Below the pieces are notes generated by a model. It saw only the letters and a list, made by a program, of their open reading frames with translations. It was not told where the DNA came from and made no database searches. Position numbers and translations under genes: made by a program. DNA of 64,000 nucleotides from Distichodus sexfasciatus (Eukaryota > Chordata > Actinopteri > Characiformes > Distichodontidae): the NCBI GenBank assembly GCA_032718565.1, contig JAVGVS010000022.1, positions 620,001-684,000 on the forward strand, in the 5' to 3' direction. Numbering within the stretch: the stretch's first letter is position 1; each line of letters starts with the position of its first letter. Of this stretch, positions 1-11,346 are shown piece by piece.

Positions 1-115
1 TGTAGATTTCTCTTTTGTTGATTGATGAAAATAAATGATTAACACTTCCATTTCTGAAAGCATTCTTTGTTTACAGCATTTTTTCACACCTGCCTAAAAC
101 TTTTGCACAGTACTG
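1..115. mobile_element. Right-hand end of a Tc1-like element, truncated by the window edge
   Basis: Nearly identical to the right terminal arm of the element at 15622-16155. It ends in ttgcacagtactg followed by TA (116-117), the Tc1/mariner target dinucleotide. The rest lies off the window. Confidence 0.75.
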
Positions 116-260
116 TATATGCTAAATTATTTATTAATAAAATTACATCTCAAAACTATCCATCAGGAAGACATTTTTTAACAACTGACAGTACTCAAAG
201 ACCTCTAACCCATAGTATAAAGGTTCCTGATTCTGGGGACGTTTTTCCTGGAGTAATTTG

Positions 261-487
261 AGTGAGTGATTATTTGTCATTGTGAACACACCACATCACA
301 CAGTGCACCACAATGAAATATGACCTCTGCATTTAACCCATCCGTGAAGGAGCAGCGGGCAGCTAACATGCACCCCGGAAAGCAGTGCTTGGGGACGGTA
401 CCCTGGTGACTTTACCCGCCCTGGATTCGAACCTGCTACCTTCTGATCACGGGGCAAATACCCTACCGTTACGCCACCAACTGCCCC
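261..487 (-). repeat. tRNA-derived SINE, family A
   Basis: Read on the minus strand it starts ggggcagttggtggcgtaac (A-box-like) and continues with ggttcgaat-type B-box, gtaccgtccccaagcactg, a middle tgcccgctgctccttcacgg and a tail ending gacaaataatcactc. At least eight copies lie in this window. Confidence 0.8.
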
Positions 488-833
488 TGTCTGAGTTGAG
501 TTTAAGGGTCTCGCTCAGCGGCCCAAATGTGGTAGCAGCGCTGGAAGTAGAGTATAACAGAGCCAGACTCAAACCCACAACCTCATGGCCATTACTGAGT
601 AACCTGGCACTAGACCATCACTCACAAAACTTACCAAAAAAAAAAATCCTAATATTTGTTCAGTTGCAGTTATAAATAACCCAGATATGGTGGTAATGTT
701 TTACCAAAATAACCAGACACCCTGAGCAACAATTTTGGAACATAAGAGCTAAATGTACCGAATCCCAAAAGACAACAGTGGAGTCAATCCAAACTATTCA
801 GTGACACTCATGACAGCTTATGGACACATCTAC

Positions 834-1078
834 GGGCAGTTGGTAGTGTAACGGTTAGGGAGTTCGCCCCATGATCGGAAGGTCGCCAGTTCGAATCTAG
901 GAACTGGCAATAGTATCACTGAGGTAATCATGAGCAAGGTACCGTCCCTAAGCACTGCTCCCCGGGGCTCTGCCCATGTCAGCTGCCCACTGTTCCTTTA
1001 CGAATGGGTCAAATGCAGAGGTTACATTTTGTTGTGGTGCCCTGTGTGCTGTGTTCACATGACAAATAATCACTGACA
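834..1078 (+). repeat. tRNA-derived SINE, family A
   Basis: Plus-strand copy with intact Pol III box-like motifs (tagtgtaacggttagg, gttcgaatc) and the aataatcactgac tail. The sequence after the B box is the SINE body, so this is not a functional tRNA gene. Confidence 0.8.
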
Positions 1079-1442
1079 ATTACTTCCTAAGAGTGCCAGG
1101 CATTTTTGTTAAAGTGCTGCAGCACTCCACCTTTTCTCCCAATATCCCACATGCCTTTAGCCAGCAAAGAATCGTAATTAGACCCCAGAACACAACAGGG
1201 GATGTGTTACCATAAAACAACACAGCTATGATTTGGTCGTAGCCCCATGCCCACTTTAGCCATCTGTTCTCGCTTAAGCAAAAGCTTGATAGCAATGAAG
1301 CACAACCAGGCTTTGCTGATAATTAAAAACATTAAATTGTTACTAGATCTGAAAAATACATGAGGTAGGAATGGGTGTTATGACCTCAAATCAATATCAC
1401 AATGAAATGAACATTGAATATTTTACACTTATTATGAATAAT

Positions 1443-1571
1443 GAACTGCGGTGTGTTGACGCCTGCCCTTGGTCCCCGCCTTGCGCCCGTAGTTCCCAGG
1501 ACAAGCTCCGGTTCCGCGACCCTGATATGGATTAAGCGGTTTGGATAATAAATGAATGAATGAATGAATGA
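1443..1571 (+). repeat. SINE family B, 3' fragment
   Basis: Matches the 3' body of the family-B copies (gcgcccgtagttcccagg, ggattaagcggtttgg) and ends in a (gaat)n tail. Confidence 0.65.
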
Positions 1572-1585
1572 TGAACACTCATTTA

Positions 1586-1768
1586 AGTGAGTGATTATTT
1601 GCTGTTGTGAACACAGCACAGCACAGCACACAGTGCACCACAACCAAAGGTGACCTCTGCATTTGACCCATTCATAAAGGAACAGTGGGCAGCGTGTTTT
1701 TGCCAGCTCCCAGGGAGCAGGGGATTGTAACCTTACTCATGAGTACCTCAGCTGTACCTTCACCGGTC
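1586..1768 (-). repeat. tRNA-derived SINE, family A, 5'-truncated
   Basis: Minus-strand copy keeping the tail and body but lacking the tRNA-like head. Confidence 0.65.
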
Positions 1769-4700
1769 TAGTACCACTGAGGTACTCGTGAGCAGGATTA
1801 TTAACAGAACTTTCACTAAAAAGATCAAATAAAATTGAATAATTATCAAAATAATAATCATGGGATCAATCAAGATTATATCGATAAGTCGGTTCAAATG
1901 TCGGTTCCGATTAATTGCCCAGCCCTAATTCTGTCAACGGGGAACCACAAATCGTTTTAGTGTGAAGAAACATCCCCATATTTAAAAGTAACATTGCTAG
2001 TCTAATGTCTAATGCTCGAGGGAGTCTGGCCAACGTGTCCAGAATGTGACAGCAGATCGTGTCTGGAGCCCACAATTCCCTCTGAGCGCCCTAATACTGG
2101 CACTCAACGAGGGTCAAAGCCATCACTCATGACAGCTCCAGCTCAGCTCCCACGTATTCTTAGCGTTCTTATTGTTATTAATAGATCTCACGGGGGCCAG
2201 AGCAGCACCACTGGCTTCCTGCGCTCCCAAAATAAAAGGGCCCGGGCCCCCAGTGAGAGTGGACTAATTGATTTGTTCTGGCCGGCTTAGGGAAAGGTAG
2301 AGCGAGCAGAGGGGAGGGTCCAGGCCCCTGCCTAATTTAGGCATTGGCCTAAGATAAGATACATCCTGTTTTCCTTGGCTCAGGAGAGTCAGGAAAGGAA
2401 AGTGAGGCAGAAACCTCACTTTTTCTCATGTCACTTTTCTAAAACGGCGACCAGACTTGCTGAAGCTACCTTTACACTTTTTGAGTTGTAAAGTAGTAAG
2501 TAATGAGACGTTACAATATTGCTCTATGTTGCTGTACTTTGTTGCTTTTCTACTACTTTCAGAAAGCAAAAATATTTCTCGTTATTAAATAACTAAGATT
2601 AAGTGGAACAGGCCCTGAAAATACGCTAATAATGTTTGCATAAATAAGTGGAGATTATAATGTCCATCTGTTTCTTTTTCAAGAAGAATAAAAAACTCTT
2701 ACATATTCATTGTTGAAACTGTTCCAAACCATAAAGACCTTCGATCTAATACAATTTCTAATTTAACAATTTAACAAATTTCACTGATGTTAGCCCCCAG
2801 ATACAGAGGATATTCACTTATTAACCTGTTATTGTCCTATTTGTATAATCATGTCATTATCATTGTTAGAAACTCATCAACTGGTTATTATTATATTCAT
2901 ATTTTTACTATAAAAACAAAACTGTAATAAACATATAAACCTGGAAATATTGCCAATAACATCACATGAGCGATACATATGATACCACTATCAATAATTA
3001 CATTTTGTATTTCTCAGGAAAGTATTATTTCCACAAAACCTTGTTACTCAACAATACAATGGCAGTGATGTGAGGCACACCAGAGAGGCTGTGTCATTCA
3101 TCGTCCTGTTCCAGAGGGGTTTGGGACTCGAGCAAACAGACGGCGCAGTACGATCTGCAGTACGGCGCAGTATCTCCCAGCTCAGGAAATGGAACTGAGC
3201 CACTCCCCTCAGCATTCTGTACTAATGCTCTCCAGCTGGCCCACATTAGCGCACTACATTAGTCCATTACGGCAGGGAGGCGGTCCACATGAAGACACGT
3301 AAATTAAAACTGGGTAATGGAGTCAATTAAGTGCTTAATTCACAAGAATGAAAATGCGAACCCTTAAATTTGCCAACTTTTCTGAGGCAAGCCGAGCAGT
3401 TCTAGACTTCTCCTGCTGAAGTGTACAGTGTAGTCTTTAATACAGGATGATTGTTGTCTGTATTCACTCCAAAAAAGTGAACACAAGTGTGCAAATCCTA
3501 AGTGTAAGTGCTCTAAGTTTATGTTCATGTAAGATACATCTTGGCCCCTAAAAGCTTCAATATGATGCTTTTGATGACATTTTTGTGCTTTTAGGGAACA
3601 ATTGCCTCTCACTTTGTCTCTCTAGGGGAGAAAAAAGCAGCACTCCAGTGACACGACGGCGTAATTTTGTACTTTTTCCTCTCTCTGTTGATATTGCTTT
3701 GACAGCTACAGGCTGAATGTGTTTTCTAGGAAAACACAGAAAATATTAGTCAGAGTATTCCAGGGAAGGTTGCATTTGCTTGTCCCAGAGGCCGCATAAA
3801 GAGATATGACAGGATTAGGGATCGTGTGTAGAACCTGGGACAGCTCATTTCTACAATGCTTAACAGCAGCAGCTGTAGACAGGCTGGGCTTTACAGCGGG
3901 AGAACGAGGGCTCAGACGAGGCATTAGCACTCAGCCAACAGAGTCGACTGCACTGCAGACCTACACCGAGCAGATCTGCAGTCCCTAATATAGCAGTGCA
4001 GGACGGGATCTGTTGTGCAGCACCGAAGGAGCCCAGACTCGGCACGTCACACAGGCGCAAATAACTGCAAACATGTTCGCCTGTTTTAACTGATGCAAAC
4101 AAAAAATGCTGGGAAATGAGTTTCATGAATTTGAAGGAATTCTGATTCGCAGATTTAGACTAAAATTCACCTTCAGATTTGATACAAATAAAATACTTAA
4201 GCTTAAAATCAAGCAGATATGACACATGAAAGCGTCGCCTCAGGCTTGCTTGTTGGGTGTTTAGGCCGGTTATATGTAAAGTGCTTTGTGACAATGACTG
4301 TTGCTATATAAATAAAATTGAATTGAACTGAAAAAAGTCAAGTATATGCGAAAGTTAAAACATTTGATAATTATTCTTTGCATTCAATAAATAACAACCA
4401 GAAAACACTTTTTGTTGCTGGAATTTTGCAAGTCAGGGGCTGTGGCGTTTTCCTCAAAAAATGACATTTGGGCTTTTTGGCCATGTTAGTAAAAATACAC
4501 CACAAGCACACAGGCCGAATGGGAAAAGCCATTCATAGTGAACGTCACAGGCTTTTCTAGTACAATTCAGGTCAGGAACCCGGATCTGGATCAGTCATAA
4601 CAGCACTAAGGCTCTCGTTAAAAACGATACAATCTACCTTGAGACTATTTCACATCATATTTCATTGTGTGCTTTACTACACCCCTAGCAGCTGGACAAT

Positions 4701-5590
4701 ACAGCGTCTCAGGCACAATCGGAACAAAATAGAAACTGATGTCATGCCATTCTGCAACGCTGAACAATTCATGGCCAGTAGACTGTACAGAGTTTCATTT
4801 GAAAAAGTTGAAAGTGAGACTGTAACCGTACAGTGCAGACGGTCAATGACACATTAAACTTAGGTAGTTATGCCTGTCTAGTTATGCAATGTCTTTTTAA
4901 ATACATGCTGTATGAAAGCAAAACACCAGTGACATACAATAAAGCGTCAGGACAATCTATCACAATAAAAAGATGACATAGGGTATGAAAAGGTCTTGAG
5001 CTTTTTAATAAATATAACACAACATATTCAGTGCCGTGGAAAGGTCTTACGCCACACTCATACACGCCTAATGTTCCTCATTTTCCTAGTAAAATATAAT
5101 GAGGGGTGTCTCAAGATTTATATGCAATATTTGAACATATGCAATATATATTGGTTAGGGCTTTGTGATTTGAAAAACGGCCGAGGCAGAAGGAACCCCA
5201 TACAGCCCACATGGTTTCCTCCCCATTTTAAGCCTTCACCGTAAACGGATTAGCCCTTGAGTAAGTAATTAATTACTGACCAAACGGTTGGCATAAAGCA
5301 AAACCACAACAATGCGATCGGAGGGAAAGCTGAGGAGTGTGAGATAGGAAAACCCAAATGCAGTTATCAAACCGCAAGCCTATTGCGAGAGACTTATCAA
5401 AGAGATGCATTGAGATAGAGAGGAGGGAAAAACATTAAACAGAGTGAGCCAGAAAGTTGTTATCGACATCCTGTTTCCTGTCTGTCCGACCTGGGAGACT
5501 AGGAGACGGGCTTTGGCCCCACAGTAAAAATGCCCTCGGTCAAAACACGGATACATTCCATTTGAAAAGCAGCTGAAGGGTTTGGTTTAC

Positions 5591-8577
5591 CTATGTAATG
5601 CACTACACATGTCTGGCCCTTCTTCGGGAAGGTTCTCCCTGTTGGAAAGAAAAGGAAAATGAGAGTGAGGTTGTGATAGTACAGTACAGGCAGCCAAAGA
5701 CACACTAAACTTAGATTAGACCGTTATGACTTCACTATGACATTTTAATCTACGTGCTGCATGAAATCAAAACTTTAAATAAACAATGGGAGGTTTACGA
5801 CTGGGAGGCATAACTTTTATATTGATTACCATTGACTTATCACATTTATTTATTTTATCTACAGTTTTTGTTCAATAAGATGAAGACACAAAACTGAACA
5901 CTACAGTATTTCTTCCGAGGGGACAGTTGATGAATGTACTGAGGAAGGCATCAATCAAATTAATTGACATAAGCAAGATTAAATCTTTAAACGTTTTTAA
6001 ATGCTGGTTTCAAAACATTTTCTGTTCACTACCCAGTCCTAATGTCCGATGTATATGACTTTACACTAATTGCTCTCTACAGAATTTTGTGGCACAATCA
6101 TCAAGCAGAGAAGTGCTTTCCAGGACTTCAGAACTTGGGAATAATCTTTTCATTTACATATATTTAAATTTATATAGATCAATTTATATGAATTTTACAT
6201 ATTCAAATTACACATCAAATGTTACAAAAGAGAGAGAGAGAGCAACCAAGAACTGTACACTGTTGCTTGCCATATTACTCCTATGACACATACCAAACGC
6301 ATGTATCATGATATACTGCGCTGTAATGACATATTGCACGAAATAAAAGGATAAATGAAATGGAAATCAGGACTATCTAATTCAGAACATGTAACTTTAT
6401 TCCACAGCTACAGGTAACAGTGCTCAAGTGTCTCCATGCTCTGCTTTGTACTGTGAGTTCATTATGGTTTAATGCACAGCACAAGCTCAAAAAGCAACTG
6501 TAAAAGAAGTAAGCAGTCAGTAACATCAGGACAGTCACTTCATAGGTCAGTGCATTCTTGTGCAAAGTGATAGTGTGGTTGGTTTTGATGTGTTTGTGTG
6601 TTAGTGTGGAATAAGATCTGCGTGAACGGGGCTATAAATCCAGTGCGGTCTGCTCGCTCGGTGCAGTTGAGCAGAACTCATGCTACCTGATAGCAGGCTA
6701 ATGGGGATGAGGTAAGATGTTGGTCAAGAGGGATTCAAGAGAACAGCCAAAACATGAAAAGTGCAACAGATACTGCCGGAGCCATCTGCATTCAATAGTC
6801 TCGACAGCTGGCAAGACTGGCACACGGTGCTTTGTTTCACAGCCCCACCCTGACTCCAACAGTTTATTTACTTCACTTCATCTTCAGGCCAGTGTGGGCC
6901 ACTTTTAACTAATCTTAAACAGAAGACTGAAACTAAATTTACAGTTATGAAATTGACTTTTACAATACTAACTACCCCTATTCTCAAGTAGTGGTGTAAT
7001 GATACATCGATGTACACTGGATCGATTTAATGATCAACGAGGCCATAACAACAATCCAAAGAAAATACTGATTAGACTTCATACATATTTTAATGCCACT
7101 TTGTATAGAACAGGAGGTCAATTTTTCTTCAACAAGAAGATTGTTTGGTTGAAATTAGTAATAAAAATACCTCTAGACCAAAGAGTGTTGACTTTAGACA
7201 GAGACAACCAAAGTAGCACAATTCTAAATTAATTTGGTTTATCGGCATATTGGTTTAAAAAATGTCCAATACCGATAACCATAAAAATGTTAAGAATTTT
7301 GGTGCCGATAATAAGCCAGACTGATAATCGGTCGAGTCGTACAATATACACCTCCAGTCAAACGTTTAAACTAAAAAATATATGTTTCATATTTATTTCT
7401 AGCCTTACCTGCCAACATTGCAGCATTACATTTTCTGTGCATTCTCTCGCTTTATAATATGTCTAAAATACTTTTATATGATCGGTTGGAATTTAGTTAA
7501 GTTTGTATACTATGTGGCAACAAAAAGTCCATGTAATTACATTGTGAATGATGCTTTACCCATTGAGTTATCATATCAAATCTTACATGATCCACAAAGA
7601 TGAGAGAATCTTATATGAATGTGTGAATTTGCAATAATGTAACTTCACAAAGGGGTCAGTTTTCTCCCCATGGCCCTGGTTCAGTGGGGTTCAGAGCACA
7701 GCCCTCACTGTGATCACAATCAAGAAACTAATGAACAGGTCCTTTCAGATCATCTTGTCCACCTCTATGAGCGAGGACCAAAATCATACACTGAATGTTC
7801 TGGAACATCATAAACGTTACGATTTTTAAACCCCTTCATAGGACTAGTAATCTCCATACGTCTGCAGAGTACAGTAGCTACTGAAAGAAAGTCCCACATC
7901 CAGACATCACTTGTTAGATGGGTTATTGGACACATAAAAAGGTACAATTAATAAAATACAATGTGAATTCCACAACATCAAATTTTGTCATGCGTCTGAC
8001 AAAAAACGGTATATTCTGGTATGAAGCGGACTACACCATAGAATTTCAGTCAAAGACTAAATGCCACGCTATAGCTTTTATGCTACTTTACACGACAGTT
8101 AGTTTTTTCCAACAGCACGCTTATTTAACCGGTTCTTAAACAGAGTTTACGTTATTAAACAGCTATTTTTACATTACATTTACATTTTTGCACACATACT
8201 ACCGTAGAAAATCATCTCCAAAGTATGTATTTTTAAATAGCATTTTTTAAGAAAAAATATTGCAATGTCAGTTTTCTCCAATATTGTGCAGCCCTAAACT
8301 GAATACCAACGTACTGAAGTGGTGCATGTCTTTCAAAAAATGGAGTAGAGTCGATATTTTTGGCCAAGCCTTTATGTTCAACTAGTTGTGTCCATTTTTA
8401 TTCAAATTAATGAACAGCACTTGAGAAGGGAAATAAACTGCACCACTGTCAGTGCTCTACCATAAATACAGTGCAACAAGTGGTTCGACATGTGAAGCAC
8501 ACAGCCTGCATTACACTGTAACATAACCAGACACATGAAATCCACAGACTTCATGCCAAGTGTGTTAAGTTAGACTG

Positions 8578-8627
<50 letters not shown>

Positions 8628-9180
8628 TCCATGCACAAGTTTAGAACAGAAACCTGTCTCGCTTCTTAAAGACTGAAACCCTGCTACAGAGGCAATTTAC
8701 AACAAACAGGCCTAATATTAATAAAAGAGTGGATATAAAGGGGGTTAGTAGAGGGCAGGGTGTTGAAACAGTGGCCACATTGTTGATGCCCCTCGCTAAT
8801 TCCCTGGCTAGACAGAGCAAAAGAAATATCCAGCCCGTAATCTAATACGCCTGGAACTGACGTCGTCCGGCTAATTGACGCGAAACCAACCATATAATAT
8901 TTATCACGCGTTACGACGGTGCGTCAGCCTTTTCTAAACATACAGCCACATTTTAAACCTATGTTGGTAGGCTCAGGGAAATACTCGTTTTTAGGATTAT
9001 TAGTATTTCTAATTAAAAGGCTGCTGATGTTGTCTGATGTCTTATTAGCCCGCCACAACGTAACAAAACGGGCGCTTTGGCATTTTCAGCTTTTACGCGC
9101 GCTGTGTCTGCGTGATAAAATATGTTGAAATGGAGCCGCTTACCATCTCCCGGAGATATTGTTTCAACTTCTACGCCCAT
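5591..9180 (-). CDS. FKBP1B: FKBP1B (FKBP12.6-type peptidyl-prolyl isomerase), 5' part only
   Basis: FK506-binding prolyl cis-trans isomerase; family members bind and stabilise ryanodine receptors in the cytosol. Two coding exons are visible. Exon 1, 9144-9180 (37 nt), encodes MGVEVETISPGDG and ends at a GT donor. Exon 2, 5591-5638 (48 nt), follows an AG acceptor and encodes GRTFPKKGQTCVVHYIG before a GTAAAC donor. Phases join exactly (GAT G|GG AGA) and the exon sizes fit the FKBP12 family. About 28 of roughly 108 residues are present. The exons for the rest of the binding pocket (the KFDSSRDRNKPF and YGATGHPG regions) were not found between 1 and 5590 and should lie to the left of the window. 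The 1B rather than 1A call rests on the WDCP/MFSD2B/UBXN2A/ATAD2B neighbourhood and on Glu4; sequence alone would not separate them securely. Confidence 0.88.
5639..9143 (-). other. FKBP1B intron 1
   Basis: Bounded by the GT donor of exon 1 (9143-9142) and the AG acceptor of exon 2 (5640-5639). It holds degenerate inverted-repeat transposon debris at about 6990-8300 (cgatgtatcg-type ends and a terminal gcagccct) and a (GA)n tract at 8580-8627. No exon was seen. Confidence 0.6.
8580..8627. repeat. (GA)n microsatellite
   Basis: 24 dinucleotide units with one interruption, in FKBP1B intron 1. Confidence 0.95.
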
Positions 9181-9330
9181 TTTGGTAAAAAGCTGGTCTC
9201 TGGACTGTGCAGGCAGACGGAGATGAGAGTGGCAGGAGCGGTGCTGTAACGTTACAGGCAGCGCTCCGCCCACTATGGCAACGGCGCCGAGTCCCAACGC
9301 CCGCGAGAAACGTGGACCAAAAAGTGCGTT
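9040..9330 (-). promoter_or_regulatory. Likely FKBP1B promoter / 5' UTR
   Basis: GC- and CpG-richer segment around and upstream of the FKBP1B start codon, in otherwise AT-rich DNA. It contains an RFX/X-box-like half site (ggcaac, near 9278). A (CA)n tract at 9341-9370 marks its upstream edge. The TSS is not visible from sequence. Confidence 0.45.
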
Positions 9331-9337
9331 ATTCTGT

Positions 9338-9340
<3 letters not shown>

Positions 9341-9370
<30 letters not shown>
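9341..9370. repeat. (CA)n microsatellite
   Basis: About 15 units, 160 bp upstream of the FKBP1B start codon. Confidence 0.95.
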
Positions 9371-9371
<1 letters not shown>

Positions 9372-9794
9372 CTTCACTTCTCATGTGATTATAATACCAA
9401 GAGGTAATAATTCAGGGCAATTTCGAGATATTACGTGCTCAAAATTCCCGAATCTTCCCGGTTTGGTTTGTGACGCTATTCTGCTCCTCCTCTTCACCAT
9501 CATCATCATAATTTTAAGATTTGAGATACGAGAAGTGAAATTCTTCTGTTCATGGTTTACATTATGTATAAAACACTTCTGTTAAAATGCATGCACCATT
9601 TCCGTCGGTTTCTTTGTAAAACTAATATTTAAAAGTAGTAAAGTATAAAACGGTGATGTTAATGCTGCCAGTTCACGTGAAGATTTCAAATACAATAGCA
9701 GTGTGATTTGAACTGTTATAATAATATATAGATGTACTAATTGTAAAAGTCGTAGTAATAGTAGTACCAGTGGTAGTAGTAGTTGTAAAATAAC

Positions 9795-9842
<48 letters not shown>
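9795..9842. repeat. (TAA)n microsatellite
   Basis: About 16 triplets; the long Leu-rich open frame on the complement is an artefact of it. Confidence 0.95.
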
Positions 9843-9844
<2 letters not shown>

Positions 9845-10049
9845 TAATATTATATGAATGCGCCACAATATAATAATTATTGTAACGAAGTCGATATATG
9901 AATGTACGACAATATAACAACAATAATTGTTAATAAATAATAATTTTAAAAAACACATGAAAACAATAGTTGGGATTTAACATAGGATTATTGAGGAGGT
10001 CTGTCACACTTCTCAACTCGGAGAAAACTCCAGAAAACTTTCCAGTCCA

Positions 10050-10141
10050 GTCAGCTCCAGCCACGCGTGGACAGCAACCCCGTGCGTGATAAGAACAGCA
10101 ACTCCCGAAATGCACGCATTCTACTTCCGCTTGTCCGTGCG
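10050..10141 (+). promoter_or_regulatory. Probable WDCP non-coding first exon and promoter
   Basis: A short GC-rich stretch contains an ETS-like core (acttccg) and ends in a good donor (gtgcg|gtaagt, gt at 10142). It lies 1.2 kb upstream of the WDCP coding acceptor, which itself needs an upstream exon. Placement of the 5' UTR exon here is inferred; no transcript evidence is available. Confidence 0.4.
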
Positions 10142-10800
10142 GTAAGTTGTCACCGAGTGAAACAAGATCTGGAGACCACGGTGTCTGTTGTGATTTTTAA
10201 CACGCGTGATGATAGTTGCTTAAACTTGTGGAATTTTCATATGAAGCTTGCAAAGAATTAGGCCGTTGTGAAGTGGATTCTTCGGGAGTGAGTTTAGCTA
10301 ATTATCATAGTACGTGGAAAAATTATTGTACATTCTCCGCGTTAAGCAGAATAGCTATCCTTAGCTTATTTAAAATGTGCAAAAGCTGTTTCTGTTGATT
10401 GCACATAGAACTGGGACTGTGCGATATACCGTTCCAGTATTGTCATTGAGTCACATCAAAGATCATGCAATATCAAGGCATTTTAAATCAAACATCAAAT
10501 CAAACACGTCATTCACCAACTTTTTTGCTGTATTATACCAAAGGAAAACTCACCCAGCTCTAATTTTCTATGACTAATCTGCTAGAGAAGTTATATAAAT
10601 ATGAATATAAATATAAATTTAAATTGATATAAATTCAGCAAGCCAGAGCTACGATTTAGATTTTTATTGTTGCTTTTATTGTTTTGCATGACCAATGTAC
10701 AAAAAAAGTTAGATATAATTTATTCAGATTTAAGGGTTCTTAAATAAAGGTCAAAAAGGAATAGTTCACTCAAGAAAAGTCTTAGGAATAACCTTTTCAC

Positions 10801-10801
<1 letters not shown>

Positions 10802-10844
<43 letters not shown>
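10802..10844. repeat. (ATT)n microsatellite
   Basis: About 14 triplets in the presumed WDCP 5' intron. Confidence 0.95.
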
Positions 10845-10848
<4 letters not shown>

Positions 10849-11346
10849 ACAAAGGTTTTTGTACAACATAATTTATTACAAGTATTCTTGAATTAATTTC
10901 AATGTGGGATTGTTCAAGAAGTCTTCACCTATAAAGTTTTCACCTCATTATTATCATTTTTTAAAATTGACTGAAGGTTTAATGTTGATTTAAATCACTC
11001 ATTCTGGAAGTAGACCTCTCCTATTCCTTTTTCTTTTTTGGATCCAGATAAAAAACACAGTAGAACAGAGTCTTGAATTTATCAGCTTACAGGGTCATGC
11101 CAGACTAATCTGATCGCCCCAGTGTGCAGCCTCGCTCCCGATAGGATTAGAGATGTCACATTCAAAAAGGCTGGGGAGGTGAAGAGGCTTTAACTATTCT
11201 GAGTGGACGATGTCAGTCTCTGTTTACTGAAGAGAAACCCAGCCGGATTCTGTATCGATGCAACCTGAGGAACTTTGCTCCTCAATGAATACTTTTCACC
11301 GTTCTGTCTAATACTTCTCTTGGTTGAATCCTCAGACAGGAAGGCG

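Larger units (their letters stand above)
1..5590 (-). other. Presumed FKBP1B intron 2 (no exon seen)
   Basis: No coding exon was recognised on either strand. The stretch holds a truncated Tc1-like arm at the left edge, three tRNA-derived SINE copies (261-487, 834-1078, 1586-1768), a 3' piece of a second SINE family (1443-1571), and unique higher-GC stretches at about 2010-2330 and 3060-3340. The latter has several TAAT/ATTA cores and could be conserved regulatory DNA, which is inference only. Confidence 0.5.
9181..11335. other. FKBP1B-WDCP divergent intergenic region and WDCP 5' intron
   Basis: Head-to-head spacing between the two start codons is about 2.2 kb. Contents: (CA)n at 9341-9370, (TAA)n at 9795-9842, the putative WDCP first exon ending at 10141, and (ATT)n at 10802-10844. 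Nothing coding was recognised. Confidence 0.6.

Noticed and set aside
67..261. 64-codon open frame starting MFTAFFHTCLKLLHS, repeated at 16107
   Set aside because: Both copies are the terminal arm of a Tc1-like element, not a gene family.
834..910. tRNA gene
   Set aside because: A- and B-box-like motifs are present, but no cloverleaf acceptor pairing was seen and the sequence continues as a repeated SINE body.
9582..9923. Leu-rich 113-codon open frame resembling a membrane segment
   Set aside because: Created by the (TAA)n microsatellite on the complement.
11275..11346. Upstream Met extending WDCP by 24 residues
   Set aside because: An AG acceptor lies between it and MDLGKAK, and the extra residues do not resemble the family N-terminus.
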